Shown here: positions 56,765-64,000 of the stretch, piece after piece
Layout: every line of letters begins with the position of its first letter
How positions within the stretch are numbered: position 1 is the first letter of the stretch
Notes under the pieces: model-generated
Told to the model about the DNA's origin: nothing
The model's input: the letters and a program-made list of their open reading frames with translations, nothing else
The model's database searches: none
Source of the DNA: Eledone cirrhosa
Lineage: Eukaryota > Mollusca > Cephalopoda > Octopoda > Eledonidae
Length of the DNA: 64,000 nt
Direction: 5' to 3'
Assembly (NCBI GenBank): GCA_964016885.1
Contig: OZ024747.1
Span: 10,212,759 to 10,276,758, forward strand
Translations under genes and position numbers: made by a program

Positions 56765-57360
56765 CTACAAAAGGAAACAAAATATTTTAATAATAAGCAG
56801 AATAATTAAGGTGATCACAGGATCTTTAATTCTCAGAATCATCAGCTCCATCTAAGAAGATATATTTAATTAGATATCACAGTAAAGAAAATATTTCAGA
56901 GAGTCATTAATATATAAGATATCTTTACACCTGTACCACACTTCAATAGTCATACTAATATATGTCTACACTATTACCTCTACCACACCCCAATCAATAG
57001 AAATAATTGAACACAACTGGTCAATATCTTATTTACTCTTCTCGATGTAACAATACAATTGTAATGTTAGTCTTACTAAATTTAAACTAAAGTAGAAATA
57101 GTATTTTTAGTACTATTATTATTCAGGTGACATGTTAAGAGACAATATAATTATGGGACAGTAACATCTTAACAGCTGACCATGTGGTCAGTGAAGTCAC
57201 ATGGTTAATATCTACGTCAGTTAGGCCCAACATTATGACAGGAATGTTATCTAGACTTGGTCATGTGGTCAGTCAATAAATAGCCCTCCTCCATGTAACA
57301 GCCCTCCTCCATGTAACAGCCATTGTGCTTGATATGAAGAAAAGTGTCCATGCCACCTAC

Positions 57361-57405
57361 CTTTTTCTAGTGCTGCTACCACCATTAGGACTCCTCGAAC
57401 GCGAT
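57361..57405 (-). CDS. SRSF10: SRSF10-like splicing factor, 45-base RS exon
   Basis: The exon reads RSRSRSPNGGSSTRK plus two bases of an Arg codon. Acceptor TTCTCTTCCAG, donor GTAGGT. It is symmetric in phase 2. It joins the 133-base exon upstream and the 36-base exon downstream without a frame change. Confidence 0.88.
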
Positions 57406-57592
57406 CTGGAAGAGAACACATAACAGCATACATACCTACACGTTGATTCCAACTAAAAACTTCTTCACAACAGTCAACTATCTTAATTTAGCAACACAAA
57501 ATCTGCAATACCCCCAACTCAATCGCAGTAAACAGATGTCCCTAGCAAAAACCTCTTTCTTCCAAAAATAAGGGCAGTTTGTTGTTACTTAC

Positions 57593-57725
57593 CTTGGACT
57601 TCTACTTCTTGATCTGTAACCCCGCCTACTCCCACGTCTGTCATAGTAATCATCATAATAACGGCTACGATATGGTGATAACGAACTGCGTCGCATTTTT
57701 TCTTTGTTTCTCATTTGTGATGGTG
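57593..57725 (-). CDS. SRSF10: SRSF10-like splicing factor, exon linking RRM to RS domain
   Basis: The exon completes the Thr codon of the family motif GDRKTP and reads TPSQMRNKEKMRRSSLSPYR, SRYYDDYYDRRGSRRGYRSR, SRSP. Human SRSF10 has GDRKTPNQMKAKEGR and then SSSRYDDYDRYRRSRSRS at the same place, so the assignment to SRSF10/SRSF12 rather than SRSF2 is well supported. Donor GTAAGT. The acceptor is an unusual A/T tract (TTTATTTTATTTTAG) of only about 15 bases, upstream of which the 38-bp satellite starts at once. Confidence 0.93.
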
Positions 57726-57740
57726 CTAAAATAAAATAAA

Positions 57741-60700
57741 GTCATACTAACAACCAGAAGAGCTCTCCCATACTACAAGTCATACTAACAACCAGAAGAG
57801 CTCTCCCATACTACAAGTCATACTAACAACCAGAAGAGCTCTCCCATACTACAAGTCATACTAACAACCAGAACAGCTCTCCCATACTACAAGTCATACT
57901 AACAACCAGAACAGCTCTCCCATACTACAAGAGATACTAACAACCAGAACAGCTCTCCCATACTACAAGTCATACTAACAACCAGAAGAGCTCTCCCATA
58001 CTACAAGTCATACTAACAACCAGAAGAGCTCTCCCATACCACAAGTCATACTAACAACCAGAACAACTCTCCCATACTACAAGTCATACTAACAACCAGA
58101 ACAGCTCTCCCATACTACAAGTCATACTAACAACCAGAAGAGCTCTCCCATACTATAAGTCATACTAACAACCAGAACAACTCTCCCATACTACAAGTCA
58201 TACTAACCAGAAGAGCTCTCCCATACTACAAGAGATACTAACAACCAGAACAACTCTCCCATACTACAAGTCATACTAACAACCAGAACAGCTCTCCCAT
58301 ACTACAAGAGATACTAACAACTAGAACAGCTCTCCCATACTACAAGAGATACTAACAACCAGAACAACTCTCCCATACTACAAGAGATACTAACAACCAG
58401 AAGAGCTCTCCCATACTACAAGTCATACTAACAACCAGAAGAGCTCTCCCATACTAACAACCAGAACAGCTCTCCCATACTACAAGAGATACTAACAACC
58501 AGAACAACTCTCCCATACTACAAGTCATACTAACAACCAGAAGAGCTCTCTCATACTAACAACCAGAACAGCTCTCCCATACTACAAGTCATACTAACAA
58601 CCAGAACAGCTCTCCCATACTACAAGTCATACTAACAACCAGAACAACTCTCCCATACTACAAGAGATACTAACAACCAGAACAACTCTCCCATACTACA
58701 AGGCATACTAACAACCAGAACAACTCTCCCATACTACAAGTCATACTAACAACCAGAACAGCTCTCCCATACAACAAGTCATACTAACAACCAGAACAGC
58801 TCTCCCATACTACAAGTCATACTAACAACCAGAACAACTCTCCCATACTACAAGAGATACTAACAACCAGAAGAGCTCTCCCATACTACAAGTCATACTA
58901 ACAACCAGAACAGCTCTCCCATACTACAAGTCATACTAACAACCAGAAGAGCTCTCCCATACTACAAGTCATACTAACAACCAGAAGAGCTCTCCCATAC
59001 TACAAGTCATACTAACAACCAGAACAGCTCTCCCATACTACAAGTCATACTAACAGCCAGAACAGCTCTCCCATACTACAAGTCATACTAACAACCAGAA
59101 CAACTCTCCCATACTACAAGAGATACTAACAACCAGAACAGCTCTCCCATACTACAAGTGATACTAACAACCGGAACCGCTCTCCCATACTACAAGTCAT
59201 ACTAACAACCAGAACAGCTCTCCATACTACAAGTCATACTAACAACCAGAACAGCTCTCCCATACTACAAGTGATACTAACAACCAGAACAACTCTCCCA
59301 TACTACAAGAGATACTAACAACCAGAACAGCTCTCCCATACTACAAGTCATACTAACAACTAGAACAACTCTCCCATACTACAAGTCATACTAACAACCA
59401 GAACACTCTCCCATACTACAAGTCATACTAACAACCAGAACAGCTCTCCCATACTACAAGTCATACTAACAACCAGAACAGCTCTCCCATACTACAAGTC
59501 ATACTAACAACCAGAAGAGCTCTCACATACTACAAGTCATACTAACAGCCAGAACAGCTCTCCCATACTACAAGTCATACTAACAACCAGAACAGCTCTC
59601 CCATACTACAAGTCATACTAACAACCAGAACAGCTCTCCCATACTACAAGTGATACTAACAACCGGAACCGCTCTCCCATACTACAAGTCATACTAACAA
59701 CCAGAACAGCTCTCCCATACTACAAGTCATACTAACAACCAGAACAGCTCTCCCATACTACAAGTCATACTAACAACCAGAACAACTCTCCCATACTACA
59801 AGAGATACTAACAACCAGAACAGCTCTCCCATACTACAAGTCATACTAACAACCAGAACAACTCTCCCATACTACAAGTCATACTAACAACCAGAACAGC
59901 TCTCCCATACTACAAGTCATACTAACAACCAGAACAACTCTCCCATACTACAAGTCATACTAACAACCAGAACAGCTCTCCCATACTACAAGTCATACTA
60001 ACAACTAGAACAACTCTCCCATACTACAAGTCATACTAACAACCAGAACACTCTCCCATACTACAAGTCATACTAACAACCAGAACAGCTCTCCCATACT
60101 ACAAGTCATACTAACAACCAGAACAGCTCTCCCATACTACAAGTCATACTAACAGCCAGAACAGCTCTCCCATACTACAAGTCATACTAACAACCAGAAG
60201 AGCTCTCCCATACTACAAGTCATACTAACAGCCAGAACAGCTCTCCCATACTACAAGTCATACTAACAACCAGAACAGCTCTCCCATACTACAAGTCATA
60301 CTAACAACCAGAACAGCTCTCCCATACTACAAGTGATACTAACAACCGGAACCGCTCTCCCATACTACAAGTCATACTAACAACCAGAACAGCTCTCCCA
60401 TACTACAAGTCATACTAACAACCAGAACAGCTCTCCCATACTACAAGTCATACTAACAACCAGAACAGCTCTCCCATACTACAAGTCATACTAACAACCA
60501 GAACAACTCTCCCATACTACAAGAGATACTAACAACCAGAACAGCTCTCCCATACTACAAGTCATACTAACAACCAGAACAACTCTCCCATACTACAAGT
60601 CATACTAACAACCAGAACAGCTCTCCCATACTACAAGTCATACTAACAACCAGAACAACTCTCCCATACTACAAGTCATACTAACAACCAGAATACTCTC

Positions 60701-61859
60701 CCATCCCATACTACAAGTCATACTAACAACCAGAACAGCTCTCCCATACTACAAGTCATACTAACAACCAGAACAGCTCTCCCATACTACAAGTCATACT
60801 AACAGCCAGAACAGCTCTCCCATACTACAAGTCATACTAACAACCAGAACAGCTCTCCCATACTACAAGTCATACTAACAACCAGAACACTCTCCCATAC
60901 TACAAGTCATACTAACAACCAGAAGAGCTCTCCCATACTAACAACCAGAACAGCTCTCCCATACTACAAGTCATACTAACAACCAGAAGAGCTCTCCCAT
61001 ACTACAAGTCATACTAACAGCCAGAACAGCTCTCCCATACTACAAGTCATACTAACAACCAGAACAGCTCTCCCATACTACAAGTCATACTAACAACCAG
61101 AACAGCTCTCCCATACTACAAGTCATACTAACAACCAGAACAACTCTCCCATACTACAAGAGATACTAACAACCAGAACAACTCTCCCATACTACAAGTC
61201 ATACTAACAACCAGAACAACTCTCCCATACTACAAGTCATACTAACAACCAGAACAGCTCTCCCATACAACAAGTCATACTAACAACCAGAACAGCTCTC
61301 CCATACTACAAGTCATACTAACAACCAGAACAACTCTCCCATACTACAAGTCATACTAACAACCAGAACAGCTCTCCCATACTACAAGAGATACTAACAA
61401 CCAGAACAACTCTCCCATACTACAAGTCATACTAACAACCAGAACAACTCTCCCATACTACAAGTCATACTAACAACCAGAACAGCTCTCCCATACTACA
61501 AGTCATACTAACAACCAGAACAACTCTCCCATACTACAAGTCATACTAACAACCAGAACAACTCTCCCATACTACAAGTCATACTAACAACCAGAACAAC
61601 TCTCCCATACTACAAGAGATACTAACAACCAGAACAGCTCTCCCATACTACAAGAGATACTAACAACCAGAACAGCTCTCCCATACTACAAGTGATACTA
61701 ACAACCAGAACAGCTCTCCCATACTACAAGTCATACTAACAACCAGAACAGCTCTCCCATACTACAAGAGATACTAACAACCAGAACACTCTCCCATACT
61801 ACAAGTCATACTAACAACCAGAACAGCTCTTCCATACTACAAGTCATACTAACAACCAG
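57741..61859. repeat. 4.1-kb array of a 38-bp satellite
   Basis: About 108 head-to-tail units of CATACTAACAACCAGAACAG, CTCTCCCATACTACAAGT. Variants include AGAGAT or AGTGAT for AGTCAT, GAAGAG or GAACAA for GAACAG, and ACAGCCAG or CAACTAG for ACAACCAG. There are also 36-bp units with GAACACTCTCC and rare CCGGAACCGC units. It fills most of the SRSF10-like intron between the RRM exon and the linker exon. Unit length is not a multiple of three and there is no long frame. Confidence 0.98.
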
Positions 61860-61969
61860 TTCGACAGCAGCAACAAAACACACCAGTGAATCTCAACTGA
61901 AAGACAACTCATCACAGCTTAGAAAACTTGAAAGCTGCAGTGTGGAGAACTACATTTCACTGCCAGACA

Positions 61970-62200
61970 AATATAGACAATAGACAGTTATGTTCTCTTA
62001 CAAAGGAGGCAGTCTATATGACAATAGACAGGGTTATGTTCTCTTACAAAGGAGGAAGTCTATGACAATAGACAGAGTTATGTTCTCTTACAAAGGAGGA
62101 AGTCTATGACAATAGACAGGGTTATGTTCTCTTACAAAGGAGGAAGTCTCTATGACAATAGACAGGGTTAAGTTCTCTTACAAAGGAGGCAATCTATACG
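61970..62200. repeat. 44-bp minisatellite
   Basis: Five units of ACAATAGACAGGGTTATGTT, CTCTTACAAAGGAGGAAGTC, TATG. Also in the SRSF10-like intron, about 110 bases after the 38-bp array. Confidence 0.9.
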
Positions 62201-62427
62201 TAGGCACTTAAACTGCTGGAAATAGCTGCCAAATCACACCTTAGTGCCTTGAAAAGGCACAAGACAACATAGTCACAAATGTTGTCCTTACATACAGAAG
62301 TCTGAAAAAAGATGGGCTGGTCATAGTTGGAATGCAACCATAGGTTTGTTGGATCAGGAGTGACGTTAAAAACATAAACATAAGGTTACATATCAATAAA
62401 AGCCCCAATAAAACAAGTTTTACTTAC

Positions 62428-62535
62428 TTTTTCTGTCTCCTCTAGCAAATTCAATCTGAAGGTTCTTTCCATAAAAATTACTTGCATCCAGGTGATATAA
62501 CGCATCATCAGCATCTCTAGGGTCTTCAAATGTAT
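62428..62535 (-). CDS. SRSF10: SRSF10-like splicing factor, second half of the RRM
   Basis: On the - strand this exon reads TFEDPRDADDALYHLDASNF, YGKNLQIEFARGDRK and leaves one base for the next exon. It covers the end of RRM strand beta3, helix alpha2 and strand beta4 of a splicing-factor RRM that binds pre-mRNA; human SRSF10 has FEDVRDAEDALHNLD and IEIQFAQGDRK. The donor is GTAAGT. I place the acceptor at CTTAACGAG because an in-frame TAA lies just before it; this is a poor pyrimidine tract and may be off by a few bases. The first RRM exon with RNP2 and the start codon is not visible and should lie beyond position 64000. Confidence 0.88.
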
Positions 62536-62599
62536 CTCGTTAAGGATGTGCTTGCTTGGAAAGTTTAAAGTTCCATTTAATTTAAAAATGTGAATCATT

Positions 62600-63881
62600 T
62601 ACCACATTTGTGATTGCCAAACCAGTGAATTCCCTTTCTTTTAAAACACAAAATCTCCTACATACATGCTAAGAGTAAAACTCAAGAAAAAAATATATAT
62701 ATTTTATAGCAAGTCAGCCCCCCCTTCAATGGCCAATATAGTATTTGTTTAAAGGATACAAGTTGATTAACTTGAAATTCTCATTTATTCAGTTTTAATA
62801 TTTTAAATGGGGAGGAAAAAGGTAGAATCTCTAAAGTCCAAATGAAGAATTACTACAGGTGTAAACCACAAAGGTCTGCAGGTGGGTTGAGCAAACAATT
62901 CAGAAAAACTGAATTTATTACAAGAGAAACCTGCTGCTTTCAGTAAAGTTGTATAATAATAGTAATAATAATAATAATAATAAAAATAAAAATAGAAATA
63001 ATAATAATAACGGTTTCTGATTTAGGCACAAGGCCTAAATTTGGGAGGAAGGAAAAGTCGATTAAATCGATCCCAGTGCATTACTGGTACTTTATTTTAT
63101 CGACCTCATAAGGATGAAAGACAAAGCTAACCTTGGTGAGATTTAAACTGAGAACGTAAAAGGCCATAACTCTATACCACAAAGCATGTTGTCCGATGCT
63201 CTACTGATATTATCAATCCACTGAATAATAATAGTAATGGACTGAAGTAAAACTGACAAATTGTTGTCTGCAAGTGAAAAGTCATTTTTAACAGTCACTA
63301 GTAAACAATAGTGTACCAACATCAAACACTGTGTTGTACTGAGAAAGAGAAAAGAAACTTATGTAATATTTCAGTCAAATATTCTCGTCATACCCAAACC
63401 AAAATCTTCATCTTTTTAAATCTACAATTGTCAAGGTAATTAACGTCACAAATGATAAAAATTAATTAATACAGCAGAAGAGGAAATTAATATTCAAACA
63501 AACAAAAAAAAAAAAAGAAACATTGTTTGCTTCATATAAGACCAAGTGTAAGGTAGATGATGTCAGAGACAACACTATATCCTCCCAAATTAGACAATAT
63601 CTTAATTCCTCCATCTTCCCTGATGTTTAGTTTAAGGGAAGTTGCTACAATCTCATTCAAAAGAAACGTTGTTTTGTCACTAGAATGTTTACTTTTACCC
63701 TAGATTTTAAACACAATCACTACAAAATACACCATTTTTTGTATCTATTATTATTATTATTAATTATTACTATTATTATTATTATTACCAGTAGCAACTC
63801 CCCTTAATAGGGGCAATTTAAATATTATTATTATCATTATATATATTTTTTGTAAGATGGGATAGAAAGCAAAACCCCCAC
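62600..63881. other. SRSF10-like upstream intron, no gene seen
   Basis: A/T-rich with AAT/TTA microsatellites at 62955-63010 and 63750-63785, and the SINE listed separately. The missing first RRM exon was looked for and not found. Confidence 0.45.
63011..63228 (-). mobile_element. tRNA-derived SINE (family B), full but old copy
   Basis: GATTTAGGCACAAGGCCTAA, ACTGGTACTTTATTTTATCG, CATAAGGATGAAAGACAAAG and, at the head, GAGATTTAAACTGAGAACGT. It contains an extra segment GTCGATTAAATCGATCCCAG. Confidence 0.8.
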
Positions 63882-64000
63882 CTGAACAGAAACTTGTCAG
63901 ATGATCCAGCCACAGCTGTATATAATGAAGTAATTGCATGTCTGGATATTATATCTTCAAACTCTTGACTTGCTTGAAACTTGCTATTTTCTGAATCTTG
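63882..64000 (-). CDS. Unidentified open frame at the window edge, possible exon
   Basis: On the - strand an open frame enters from the edge and reads QDSENSKFQASQEFEDIISR, HAITSLYTAVAGSSDKFLF before a possible donor CAG|GTGGGG at 63881. Only this one of the three frames is open, and the residue composition looks protein-like. It does not chain in phase with the SRSF10-like RRM exon: joining gives an immediate stop. It is therefore an exon of another transcript, a decayed element, or a chance frame. I do not recognise it. Confidence 0.25.

Overview
The window is animal nuclear DNA, most likely from a cephalopod and probably an octopus. The evidence is long introns, very dense simple-sequence and minisatellite DNA, many tRNA-derived SINEs of the kind known from octopus and squid, and two conserved animal genes whose protein sequences look lophotrochozoan. 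There is no bacterial or operon organisation. Species cannot be fixed from the sequence alone.

Two host genes are secure and they converge tail to tail. On the + strand, seven coding exons (23674-47165) encode all but roughly the first 50 residues of a LIM-domain-binding protein (LDB1/LDB2, Drosophila Chip), the adaptor that self-associates and links LIM-homeodomain and LMO proteins into enhancer complexes. The exons join in phase and end in the LIM-interaction domain. An eighth, mutually exclusive-looking terminal exon (29831-29880) would give a short isoform without the nuclear localisation signal and LIM-interaction domain. On the - strand, six exons (62535 down to 55641) encode the second half of the RRM and the RS domain of an SRSF10/SRSF12-like splicing factor. 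Its first exon(s) lie beyond the right edge.

Region by region: 1-23670 is repeats (CT, GTG/GTA and TA microsatellites, a 200-base gap at 3801-4000, several minisatellites, SINEs, LINE fragments and MITEs). The upstream LDB exon or exons could not be found there. 23674-47165 is the LDB gene, whose 15.8-kb fifth intron is full of repeats, including a 5'-truncated LINE flanked on both sides by TATC tracts. 47166-55540 holds the LDB 3' UTR and intergenic DNA with two decayed mariner-like elements. 55540-62535 is the SR-protein gene, whose largest intron is almost entirely a 4.1-kb array of a 38-bp satellite. 62600-64000 has an old SINE and one unidentified open reading frame at the edge.

The observations most worth checking are: a type I hammerhead ribozyme motif with all core nucleotides intact on the - strand at 11490-11546; the truncated-isoform exon of LDB and a second in-phase donor on the preceding exon; the 38-bp satellite with higher-order structure that runs up to a splice acceptor and seems to supply its branch point; a family of about 200-bp MITEs bounded by TTAA-CCCTTT with seven copies; a 48-bp minisatellite grown from the end of another MITE; and a large intronic foldback next to LDB exon 4 that could form double-stranded RNA.
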